Below, in pieces: positions 1 through 5,961 of a DNA stretch of 11,704 bases. This stretch comes from JBHJHK01 sp050330975. Lineage in GTDB: Bacteria; Pseudomonadota; Gammaproteobacteria; Competibacterales; Competibacteraceae. The notes beneath the pieces were generated by a model that was not told the DNA's origin, did no database searches, and worked only from the letters and a program-made list of their open reading frames with translations. Both the position numbers and the translations under genes were made by a program. The number at the start of each line of letters is the position of its first letter. Within the stretch, counting starts at the first letter, position 1. The stretch spans positions 1 through 11,704 of the forward strand of contig JBHJHK010000376.1 of assembly GCA_050330975.1 (NCBI GenBank). Reading direction: 5' to 3'.

Positions 1-1262
1 CCGCCCCCACCGCTGCGCATCCCGCCCATGGCCACCCGCGCCCGCCCCGCCAAGTCGCCGTGGCCCAGCGGCCCAACGACGCGCAGCAACCCCTGGCCGT
101 TGCCCGCCAGCCGCTCTAGCCATTGGGCTTGGCCCACCCAGGCCACAAAGCGGCCGTCGGCGGTGCCCCGTCGGCGGGTGGCGTCAAAAAGGCTCAAACC
201 CACGGTTAGGGTGGAACGGGCGGCCATGACTCGCTGGACGCTGCTGTCGCTGTAGGCCGTATCAAAGCGCAACAGGGCTAGGCGCAACCGCCCGTCGTCG
301 GTGGCCGGGGAAAAGGCGAAGGGCTCGCCCAACAGAAAGGTCCGGCTAGTGCGGTACTCCAGGCGCGGCCCCGCGGTGAGACGCCGGCCCGGGGCGCTGT
401 AGAGGAGGGCGTCGAAGCCCAGCGCCGCGGTGTGGGTTTCGCTCTCCACCTCCAGTTGCTCAAAGGGGTCCTCCACCACGGCGGAGTTGCTCACCTCGCC
501 AAAGGTGTAGAGGGACCACCGGGTGTCCAAGGGCAAGCGGTACTCGCCGTAGAACTGGTCGAGGCCTTCGGCTGGGGTGTAGCGCAGGATCAGCTCATCG
601 CCGCGGCCCAGGGGGCTGTGCCACTGGATTTCGAACAACAGCTCTTCCCCCCCCACCGCCGGGGAGCGGGCGTTGTCGGCCCCGACGGTTGCCGTCACCG
701 GGAAGGCCTCTTGGACTTGCAGGGCCAAGATGGCCTCTCCCAAGGTGGTTCCCGGACGCAACTCGGCGTCGATGCGGTCGATGGCGGGGTCGGCCAACAG
801 GCGTTGGATGGCCAGGCGCAGGTCGTCGATGTTCAAGGGTGGGTCGAGCTGGGCCGTGAGCCGTCGGCGGAAAACCCCCTCGTTCAGACGGCGGAGGCCC
901 TGGATCTCCACGGCCACCAGTCGGCCTTCGACCACCACCACCGTCAGCACGCCATCGGTCACGTCTTGGTCGGGGACCAACGCCCCGGAATTGATATATC
1001 CCCCCTGGCGGTAGGCGGCGGTGAAGTTCTCGGCCAGGGCGGCGATGGCCTCGAAGTCCAGGCAGGTGGGGAGGGCCAAGGGGGCGATGAGGGCTTGGAT
1101 CTCGGTGGGGGTCAGGGCCGTGGCCCCTTCCACCACTACCTGGTCGAGGCACACCGCCTCCACCAGGCCCGGGGTCGTTGCCTGGGCATGGCCAGGTGGA
1201 GCCACGGAGAGGCTCAGCAGGAGCCCGGCGAGGGCGGAGGTGTTCCCCTTGTGCCAACGCAT
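1..1262 (-). CDS. TpsB/ShlB/FhaC-type outer-membrane secretion transporter (partial, C-terminus beyond left edge)
   Basis: TpsB proteins are outer-membrane beta-barrels that export a large TpsA exoprotein from the periplasm. The frame runs without a stop from the ATG at 1262 to the window edge, giving 420 residues of a family usually 550-600 long. Residues 1-27 look like a Sec signal peptide (basic MRWHK, then a hydrophobic run ending PPGHAQA). Residues 37-114 match a POTRA_2 domain: a Cys pair (C38, C67), the segment GGYINSGALVPDQD, and the closing VVVEGRL. The rest resembles the ShlB barrel, with many alternating strands rich in R, Y and L. A GGAGGG lies about 14 bases before the ATG, which is far for a ribosome site, but the signal peptide supports this start. 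The chain reaches the area where the family's VRGY motif is expected (GGMRSGGG) without showing it; the motif may lie beyond the edge. No TpsA partner is visible. Recognised from sequence features; no search was run. Confidence 0.85.
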   Translation of the reverse strand, partial: MRWHKGNTSALAGLLLSLSVAPPGHAQATTPGLVEAVCLDQVVVEGATALTPTEIQALIAPLALPTCLDFEAIAALAENFTAAYRQGGYINSGALVPDQDVTDGVLTVVVVEGRLVAVEIQGLRRLNEGVFRRRLTAQLDPPLNIDDLRLAIQRLLADPAIDRIDAELRPGTTLGEAILALQVQEAFPVTATVGADNARSPAVGGEELLFEIQWHSPLGRGDELILRYTPAEGLDQFYGEYRLPLDTRWSLYTFGEVSNSAVVEDPFEQLEVESETHTAALGFDALLYSAPGRRLTAGPRLEYRTSRTFLLGEPFAFSPATDDGRLRLALLRFDTAYSDSSVQRVMAARSTLTVGLSLFDATRRRGTADGRFVAWVGQAQWLERLAGNGQGLLRVVGPLGHGDLAGRARVAMGGMRSGGG

Positions 1263-1579
1263 CTGCAAGTGTCCAGCCCTCCAGGGTGGCCCTAGACCCC
1301 AGGGAAATAGGGGGTGATGGGTGTGGTGGATGGTGGGGCTCGTCGCCGCGGTATACAGTTTGGGGGTGGTTGTCGCCAGGGGTTATCGCCACCGGGGCCC
1401 ATTCCATTCCAGCACGGCATGGCGGGGACCGTCCAGAGCGGCCGAGGGCCCATGGGGGTCGGTGACCCGTTGGGTCGGGGCCATGTGTCAGGTGGCCCAC
1501 GGGCCGGCGATCCGATTGACGGGGCGGTGCAGCGGGCTCCGCTTCGCAGTGCCACTAGTCTTTGATGTTGGGGGAAACC
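1263..1579. other. Divergent intergenic region, no gene
   Basis: This GC-rich gap separates the divergent genes at 1262 and 1580. Several frames stay open through it, but their composition looks like noise. It contains small inverted repeats, GGGTC/GACCC at 1456-1468 and GGGCCA/TGGCCC at about 1478-1498. Promoters for both neighbours should lie here. The only one I can point to is the weak candidate on the minus strand at 1350-1378. Confidence 0.5.
1350..1378 (-). promoter_or_regulatory. Weak candidate promoter of the TpsB gene
   Basis: On the minus strand, TGGCGA (1378-1373) and TATACC (1355-1350) are spaced by 17 bases and would start a leader of roughly 80 bases before the ATG at 1262. 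Both boxes are only partial matches to the sigma-70 consensus, so this is tentative. Confidence 0.2.
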
Positions 1580-2281
1580 ATGGCAAATTCCGATAAAGAA
1601 CCAGATTATTATTCAGATAATATTTATCGCACCCGAACTGAAGGCGGCCAGACGATTCAAGAAATGGGATTTCGAGATTCCTCTGGGGAATGGATCTCCA
1701 CAGGATCTCGGATGATCGACGATGTCAATGACAACAATGATGACTCCATGGCTATGGCTGCGGCGTACAATCGACTACTGGGCGATACGGATCGCGCTGG
1801 GGAGTTCGACGCCAAAAGCAAGGGTAATGACAATACCTTCGGTGCAGGCCTAAGCCTGCTGTTGTTCTTTCCTTTGTGGGCGATGTTTTTTGCAGCTATC
1901 CTACCCGTGCGTTTGGCTCGGGCTAGGCGGCGGCTTGCCTGGTGGCAGCGCATCTGGGCCTATGTGACAGCTTTTGCCTATGGAAGTGGGGTGCTCTATG
2001 CCCTTGGGGTCATTTGGTTGTGGCCCTGTATCAGTGGTTTGAACTGGGTCTTTGACGCTGAGCCTGGGGCGCCGGTATCGATTTGGTATGTGTTGAGCAT
2101 GTTCGCCGTTCTACTCGCCATGCCGGGGTGGGCTTGGCTAATTACCCGTAAGATAGAAGATGCCCAGCCCAAACCCGTGGACGGGAACGGTTTTAAGACG
2201 GCGGGATGGACGCGTGTTTACATTGGCATTATGAGCGCCGTTGGTTGCCTGTTTTGGGGTATGGCTCTGACAGGTATTTGA
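1580..2281 (+). CDS. Unrecognised four-helix membrane protein
   Basis: I do not recognise this 233-residue protein. The ATG at 1580 is preferred over ATG 1565 and TTG 1562 because GGGGGAA (1570-1576) sits just upstream. Residues 1-88 are hydrophilic and acidic, with a patch DDVNDNNDDS at about 47-56 and an FRDSSGEWISTGSRM segment at 31-45. Four hydrophobic segments follow at about 89-111, 127-149, 167-188 and 211-231. The loop after the first is strongly basic (RLARARRR, 111-118), which by the positive-inside rule places it, and therefore the C-terminus, in the cytoplasm or near it. The coding sequence is visibly more AT-rich than the TpsB gene, which could reflect horizontal acquisition. It stands alone, converging on the antiporter gene. 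Its function is unknown; a small inner-membrane accessory protein is all that can be said. Confidence 0.75.
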   Translation: MANSDKEPDYYSDNIYRTRTEGGQTIQEMGFRDSSGEWISTGSRMIDDVNDNNDDSMAMAAAYNRLLGDTDRAGEFDAKSKGNDNTFGAGLSLLLFFPLWAMFFAAILPVRLARARRRLAWWQRIWAYVTAFAYGSGVLYALGVIWLWPCISGLNWVFDAEPGAPVSIWYVLSMFAVLLAMPGWAWLITRKIEDAQPKPVDGNGFKTAGWTRVYIGIMSAVGCLFWGMALTGI

Positions 2282-2282
2282 C

Positions 2283-2317
2283 GGCCGGGTCCGATACTGG
2301 ACCTGGTCAACCCGGCC
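2283..2317 (+). terminator. Hairpin just after the membrane-protein gene
   Basis: The 8-bp arms GGCCGGGT (2283-2290) and ACCCGGCC (2310-2317) are perfectly complementary. An inner TCC/GGA pairing can stack within the loop. It begins two bases after the stop at 2281. There is no T-tract, so if it terminates it would do so as a stable stem or as a 3'-end block. Confidence 0.4.
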
Positions 2318-2331
2318 CGTTGTTCAACAAG

Positions 2332-2351
2332 CCCCGGCCCTGGGGCCGGGG
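2332..2351. terminator. Strong GC hairpin between convergent genes
   Basis: An 8-bp stem, CCCCGGCC (2332-2339) with GGCCGGGG (2344-2351), closes a four-base loop. It lies between the convergent genes ending at 2281 and 2393 and can form in either transcript, so it may act as a two-way terminator. It lacks a T-tract on both sides. A looser outer pair, ATTGACC (2354-2360) and GGTCAAT (2387-2393), abuts the antiporter stop codon. Confidence 0.45.
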
Positions 2352-2392
2352 GCATTGACCGAGGCTTCGATCAACGCTGTCAGCGAGGTCAA

Positions 2393-3832
2393 TCAGCTGG
2401 CCAGGTTGGTTTGTTCCGTCTCTTTCACCGCTTGGGAATCATGGTCAAGGCGGGTGATCGTCCATCCCATGTAGCCAAAGACAACGGTCACCAAGGGCGA
2501 TAGCCAGCAGAAAAAGTTAAAGGGCAGGTAGGCCAAAGTCGCCACCCCCAGGGTTGCGGCCTGATAGGCGCCACCGCTGTTCCAGGGGACGAGATTGGCT
2601 GTGACGGTACCGGAATCCTCCACGGCGCGGGAGAGATTCTGGGGTGCCAAATCCCGCTCGCGGTAAGCTTGGGCAAAGGTCCGTCCCCCCATGACGATCG
2701 CCATGTACTGGTCGCACAAAATCAAATTGGCCGCGATACAGGTCATTACCGTGGAGGCCACCAGAGAGCCCGTCGATTGGGCCCAGGTCAGCAACTTATC
2801 GGCGACGACCTTGATCTGGTGGGTGCGCTCCATGACCCCACCAAACATCATAGCCACAATCACCAGGGCGATGGTGTAAAACATCGATTCAATGCCACCC
2901 CGGGACAGCAGGGAATCCACATCCTCGACGCCAGTCTCGGCACTAAAGCCACTAAACGCCGTATTGATCAGCGACTCGAAATCGCTGCCCTGCAACCCAA
3001 CGGCGCACAGAGCCCCCGCCAGGACGCCCATGGTGATGCCGGGGATCGCGGGAATTTGCCTGATGGATACCACCATGACGACGATTGGTGGCAACAACAG
3101 CACGGGATTGATGACAAAGTGCTCGTCGAGGGTGGCGAGAATGGTTTCAATGCGCGCCACATCGCCAGCGGTGGCACCGTATTGCATCCCAATGGCGATC
3201 TCGATGGCCAAGGTGAGAGCAAAGGCCACGCCACTGGTGTAACTCATATGCTTAATATGCGAGTAGAGCTCGCCGCCAGCCATGGCAGGGGCCAAATTAG
3301 TGGTATCCGATAGGGGGGACATTTTATCGCCAAAGTAGGCACCGGAGAGGATGGCACCGGCGACGAGGGGTAGGGGTAGCCCCAACCCGGCCCCCACACC
3401 TATCAAGGCAACGCCGATGGTCCCCGTGGTACCCCAGCTCGGTCCCGTGTCCAGGGAAGTAATGGCACAGATCAACAGCGCCGAGGGTAAAAACCATTCT
3501 GGCGTCAAGAGGATCAGTCCGTAGTAGATCAATGTGGGTACGACACCTGCCAAAATCCAAACCCCAATCAAGGCGCCGACGATCAGCAAGATGATGATGG
3601 CCGGCAGGGCATTGCTGATGCCCTGGATCATCCCATCTTGGATGGTCTGCCAGGCAAAACCACAGCGCAGGGCGACGATGCATGCAACCGTGACGCCCAT
3701 CAACATGGGGATGTGGGGATCTGCCCCAAACATCACGATGGAAATGCTAATGCCTACCACCAGAGAAAACAGCGATACTAACGCCTCTGTCATGGTTGGT
3801 AAGCGGGCTTCTTTGGACGATTGGCTGTTCAT
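2393..3832 (-). CDS. nhaC: NhaC-family Na+/H+ antiporter
   Basis: NhaC antiporters (Pfam PF03553) move Na+ out across the inner membrane in exchange for H+, for pH and salt homeostasis; some relatives exchange malate and lactate. The 479-residue protein has the usual length and about eleven to twelve hydrophobic segments. Family signatures are SWGTTGTIGVA at 132-142, GAYFGDKMSPLSDTTNLAPAM at about 164-184, and in the second half CDQYMAIVMGGRTF followed by NSGGAYQAATLGV. The second pair mirrors the first, consistent with the internal inverted repeat of the fold. The ATG at 3832 gives a short hydrophilic N-terminus, as expected. The ribosome site is weak (AAGAG about ten bases upstream). It is transcribed alone, away from the cluster that follows. 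The family is clear; the exact substrate (Na+ or Na+-coupled organic acid) cannot be told. Confidence 0.9.
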   Translation of the reverse strand: MNSQSSKEARLPTMTEALVSLFSLVVGISISIVMFGADPHIPMLMGVTVACIVALRCGFAWQTIQDGMIQGISNALPAIIILLIVGALIGVWILAGVVPTLIYYGLILLTPEWFLPSALLICAITSLDTGPSWGTTGTIGVALIGVGAGLGLPLPLVAGAILSGAYFGDKMSPLSDTTNLAPAMAGGELYSHIKHMSYTSGVAFALTLAIEIAIGMQYGATAGDVARIETILATLDEHFVINPVLLLPPIVVMVVSIRQIPAIPGITMGVLAGALCAVGLQGSDFESLINTAFSGFSAETGVEDVDSLLSRGGIESMFYTIALVIVAMMFGGVMERTHQIKVVADKLLTWAQSTGSLVASTVMTCIAANLILCDQYMAIVMGGRTFAQAYRERDLAPQNLSRAVEDSGTVTANLVPWNSGGAYQAATLGVATLAYLPFNFFCWLSPLVTVVFGYMGWTITRLDHDSQAVKETEQTNLAS

Positions 3833-3943
3833 GGGGATACTCTTGGGTAACGGTGTTAAGCGTCAGTGAAAGGCAAGGGCAAGGGCTAGAACCACGACCG
3901 TCCCCGACCACTGCGCCCACTAAAGCTTAGCAGCTCGTTTGAC

Positions 3944-3987
3944 AATGACTGCGGCTGACGATGACTGCGGCTGACGATGACTGTGGC
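3944..3987. repeat. Tandem repeat of a 16-bp unit, about 2.7 copies
   Basis: Copies start at 3944, 3960 and 3976. The unit is GATGACTGCGGCTGAC. The first copy differs only in its first base. The third breaks off after 12 bases and has T for C in one position. It is non-coding as far as I can see. Confidence 0.8.
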
Positions 3988-4001
3988 CCCGGAGCCCCTG
4001 G

Positions 4002-4021
4002 GCCAGGGCCGTTGCCCTGGC
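4002..4021. repeat. Perfect 8-bp hairpin
   Basis: GCCAGGGC (4002-4009) pairs with GCCCTGGC (4014-4021) around the loop CGTT. It has no T-tract. Its role is unclear; it could be a processing stem or a stray palindrome. Confidence 0.5.
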
Positions 4022-4222
4022 GCTGCCCCTAGCTGAGACCATCACCCCCGTTGTACTCATGTTCTTTGTGGCTATGTTCAGGTTAGTGCGACGTGCTTGC
4101 AAACATCTAGCAATTCCCCCTGAGCAATACTCAACCGTTCGCTCATTCGAGAATCCATCCCCCATGGTCTTCTTCTAGGGATGGGCAACTCCCTCGATGA
4201 CCGCTTAGCGTATGAGGTTTAC

Positions 4223-4263
4223 ACCCAGGGGATGCCAGCGTCTCCTAGGTTTTTCTTTTTTTT
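4223..4263 (+). terminator. Orphan rho-independent terminator facing right
   Basis: A 10-bp stem with one mismatch and one G-T pair (arms ACCCAGGGGA at 4223-4232 and TCTCCTAGGT at 4241-4250) closes an 8-base loop. It is followed directly by a T-tract, TTTTT C TTTTTTTT, through 4263. This is the best intrinsic terminator in the window, yet no established plus-strand gene lies before it: the nearest, ending at 2281, is followed by a minus-strand gene. It therefore implies a short plus-strand transcript from 3833-4222. Confidence 0.7.
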
Positions 4264-4497
4264 GCCAGCTCAATAGAGCTTATGGCTCTCCACGACGGGG
4301 CTTACTGGCCTCAAGGGTACTTTTGCTGCCCCATCCCCAACTCGTTCGGGGCGTTGACTGATCACTCCCCAGGGCGCCCTAGACCTACGGATTTGGTGTG
4401 GCGCAATTCCCGACCTAAGCTGCCTCTGCTTGGGCCTCGACCACGGCGACCCATCGTCCCTAGCTCCCCCCTCCTTGATCACCAACCACCCACACCC

Positions 4498-4524
4498 TTT
4501 ACAGCCCCTATCAAGGCGTATAAT
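4498..4524 (+). promoter_or_regulatory. Candidate sigma-70 promoter of the CobW cluster
   Basis: TTTACA (4498-4503) and a perfect TATAAT (4519-4524) are spaced by 15 bases, which is shorter than the optimal 17. The -10 box sits inside the left arm of the 4516-4554 dyad. Transcription would start near 4531. Confidence 0.4.
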
Positions 4525-4554
4525 GTACGGCTATCGCAACCGTACATCATACGC
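4516..4554. promoter_or_regulatory. Large dyad, probable operator overlapping a promoter
   Basis: The left arm GCGTATAATGTACGG (4516-4530) and right arm CCGTACATCATACGC (4540-4554) are complementary at 14 of 15 positions around a 9-base spacer. Each arm is itself palindromic, of the form CGTA-N5-TACG (4517-4529 and 4541-4553), with centres 24 bp apart. That looks like two adjacent sites for a dimeric regulator. They cover the -10 box and the expected start site, which would suit a repressor. The arms do not match a typical Zur or Fur box that I can recall. An RNA stem is the alternative if transcription enters from upstream. Confidence 0.5.
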
Positions 4555-4796
4555 TCTAGGCGCGTCGCCAACGGCCCAGGTCCCATTGGAGCTACTGCCA
4601 TCGCCGGGGAGCTGGTCGCCCTGCCATCAAAGGTCCATCGCACCCTGGGCGACCTTATCCATCGGCCTCTGCCACATCCCCACATCGAAGTCTGCAACGA
4701 AATTCCATGACGACATGATGCGCCACGACGCGACGACCCCCGCCCGGGCGTTAGGGCCCTGATCTGCTGGGAAGACGACCACCGGAGAACCCCATT

Positions 4797-4940
4797 GTGA
4801 AAATCCCCCACCGCTGCGCCATCGGGCACCACATTTTCTTCGGCTTTGGCTCGTCACCGGCACCAGTACCGGAACCTTCATCGTTGCTGTTACTGCTCAC
4901 CGCCGCGGCTCATACCCGTTTTCGACGTCCAGCCCGATGA
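4797..4940 (+). CDS. 47-aa frame with PEP-CTERM-like tail (possible gene remnant)
   Basis: The GTG at 4797 is preceded at good spacing by GGAGAA (4784-4789). The predicted peptide ends with VPEPSSLLLLLTAAA and then the basic RFRRPAR before the stop. That order (PEP, hydrophobic run, Arg-rich end) is the signature of PEP-CTERM sorting tails, which exosortase recognises in some Gram-negative bacteria. The hydrophobic run is short for the family. Real PEP-CTERM proteins are far longer and start with a signal peptide, which is absent here. The frame is closed upstream by a TAG at 4752. It could be the relic of a longer gene, a true small protein, or chance. It lies 55 bases before the first GTPase gene, on the same strand. 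Confidence 0.3.
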   Translation: MKIPHRCAIGHHIFFGFGSSPAPVPEPSSLLLLLTAAAHTRFRRPAR

Positions 4941-4995
4941 GACAAGAGACGACCATGCCTCTATCAAATGTTCCCTACAGTGGGAGGGTCAGACC

Positions 4996-5961
4996 ATGAC
5001 TTCACAGGTTCCCGTCACTATCCTGACGGGCTTTCTCGGTGCCGGTAAAACGACCCTTTTAAACCGGATCCTCACCGGACAACACGACAAGAAATACGCC
5101 GTTATTGTCAACGAATTCGGAGAGATCGGTATCGACAACGACCTCGTGGAGAATGCCGACGAGGAAGTGTTCGAGATGAACAATGGCTGTATCTGCTGCA
5201 CGGTCCGCGGCGATCTTATCCGCATCCTAGGGGGTCTGATGAAACGCGCCGACAAGTTCGACGCGATCCTCGTTGAGACGACGGGCCTCGCCGATCCAGC
5301 GCCAGTGGCTCAGACTTTTTTTGTCGACGCCGAGGTCGCGGAGAAGACGAAGTTGGATGCCATTGTCACCGTTGTCGATGCTCGCCACCTAGAGACACAC
5401 CTGGAGGAGAGCCACGAAGCGGCCGAGCAGCTGGCCTTTGCCGATCTTGTGCTACTCAACAAAAGCGACCTTGTGGATGCAGAAGGTCTCGCCCAGATCC
5501 AGGGGCGGATCCGCACCATGAACCCCTACGCCCGCATCGTCGTCACCGAGCGCTGTAGCGTGCCCCTCGACGCGGTACTCGGCCAAAGTGCCTTCGACCT
5601 AGAGCGCGTCCTCGAAATCGAGCCCCACTTTCTCGAGGAGGATCACGCCCACGAACACGACGACGAGGTGACGAGCCTCTCACTCCAGGCAGACGTGGCC
5701 ATAGATCCAGAAAAATTTCAGAGGTGGTTTAGTCGCCTCCTCCAAGAGAAGGGGCAGGACATCCTGCGCTCGAAGGGCATTCTCGATATCGCAGGCGAGC
5801 CCGACCGCTACGTCATCCAGGGGGTCCACATGCTGATGGAGGGCGCTTTCATGACCCCGTGGCCAGCCGGGGAGACGCGCCGGTCGCGGCTGGTCTTCAT
5901 CGGCCGTGGGCTCGAGGGGATGGGTCTTGCCGAAGGCTTTGCGGCATGCCAGGTGGCCTGA
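4996..5961 (+). CDS. COG0523/CobW-family P-loop GTPase (putative metallochaperone) with His-rich loop
   Basis: COG0523 GTPases use GTP to hand metals to client proteins; roles in zinc, cobalt and nitrile hydratase iron or cobalt loading are known. The 321-residue chain has Walker A GFLGAGKT (12-19), the family's GCICC metal-binding motif (64-68), the switch/Walker B segment ILVETTGLADP (about 91-101) and the guanine motif NKSD (155-158). HAHEH at 217-221 is a likely metal-binding loop between the GTPase and the C-terminal CobW_C domain. The ATG at 4996 is chosen because GGGAGGG (4982-4988) precedes it at the right distance. The frame stays open back to about 4846 but without recognisable residues. 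Its last 16 bases overlap the start of the WD40 gene, suggesting coupled translation. The client protein and metal are unknown; the second GTPase in the cluster is a different subfamily. Confidence 0.92.
   Translation: MTSQVPVTILTGFLGAGKTTLLNRILTGQHDKKYAVIVNEFGEIGIDNDLVENADEEVFEMNNGCICCTVRGDLIRILGGLMKRADKFDAILVETTGLADPAPVAQTFFVDAEVAEKTKLDAIVTVVDARHLETHLEESHEAAEQLAFADLVLLNKSDLVDAEGLAQIQGRIRTMNPYARIVVTERCSVPLDAVLGQSAFDLERVLEIEPHFLEEDHAHEHDDEVTSLSLQADVAIDPEKFQRWFSRLLQEKGQDILRSKGILDIAGEPDRYVIQGVHMLMEGAFMTPWPAGETRRSRLVFIGRGLEGMGLAEGFAACQVA

Larger units (their letters stand above)
3833..4222. other. Gene-poor region upstream of the antiporter gene
   Basis: No recognisable full gene lies here. It contains the 16-bp tandem repeat, a hairpin at 4002-4021, a consensus-like TTGACA at 3939-3944 (without a good -10 box at 17 bases), and a 39-codon frame at 4059-4178 on the plus strand that has no ribosome site. 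It is followed by a well-formed intrinsic terminator, so a small RNA or small gene on the plus strand is possible. Confidence 0.4.
4264..4796. other. Non-coding leader region before the CobW cluster
   Basis: Long open frames exist on both strands, but their residue make-up (Pro, Arg, Ser and His rich, without domains) looks like noise. The clear content is the candidate promoter and dyad around 4498-4554. If that promoter drives the cluster, the transcript carries an untranslated or short-frame leader of about 460 bases before the first GTPase gene. Confidence 0.45.

Noticed and set aside
432..1295. A 287-codon plus-strand open frame
   Set aside because: It lies opposite the TpsB gene. Its translation is Gly, Gln and His rich without domains, while the minus-strand frame shows a signal peptide and POTRA domain.
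595..1500. A 301-codon minus-strand open frame
   Set aside because: It is Pro, Arg and Gly rich and overlaps the TpsB gene in another frame; typical of GC-rich noise.
2669..3313. A 214-codon plus-strand open frame
   Set aside because: It lies opposite the NhaC antiporter gene and shows no domain features.
3920..4165. An 81-codon minus-strand open frame
   Set aside because: It has no ribosome site or recognisable motif, and part of it translates the tandem repeat.
4516..4554. Zur box or attC recombination site
   Set aside because: The arms do not fit a typical Zur consensus, and the core sites expected of attC are absent.
4282..4762. Plus-strand open frames in the leader region
   Set aside because: Pro, Arg and Ser rich with no domains or ribosome sites. 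They span the dyad, which is better explained as regulatory DNA.
4846..4995. N-terminal extension of the first GTPase to 4846
   Set aside because: The extra residues (Arg, His and Cys rich) have no family counterpart, and the ATG at 4996 has a strong ribosome site and begins right before the P-loop.
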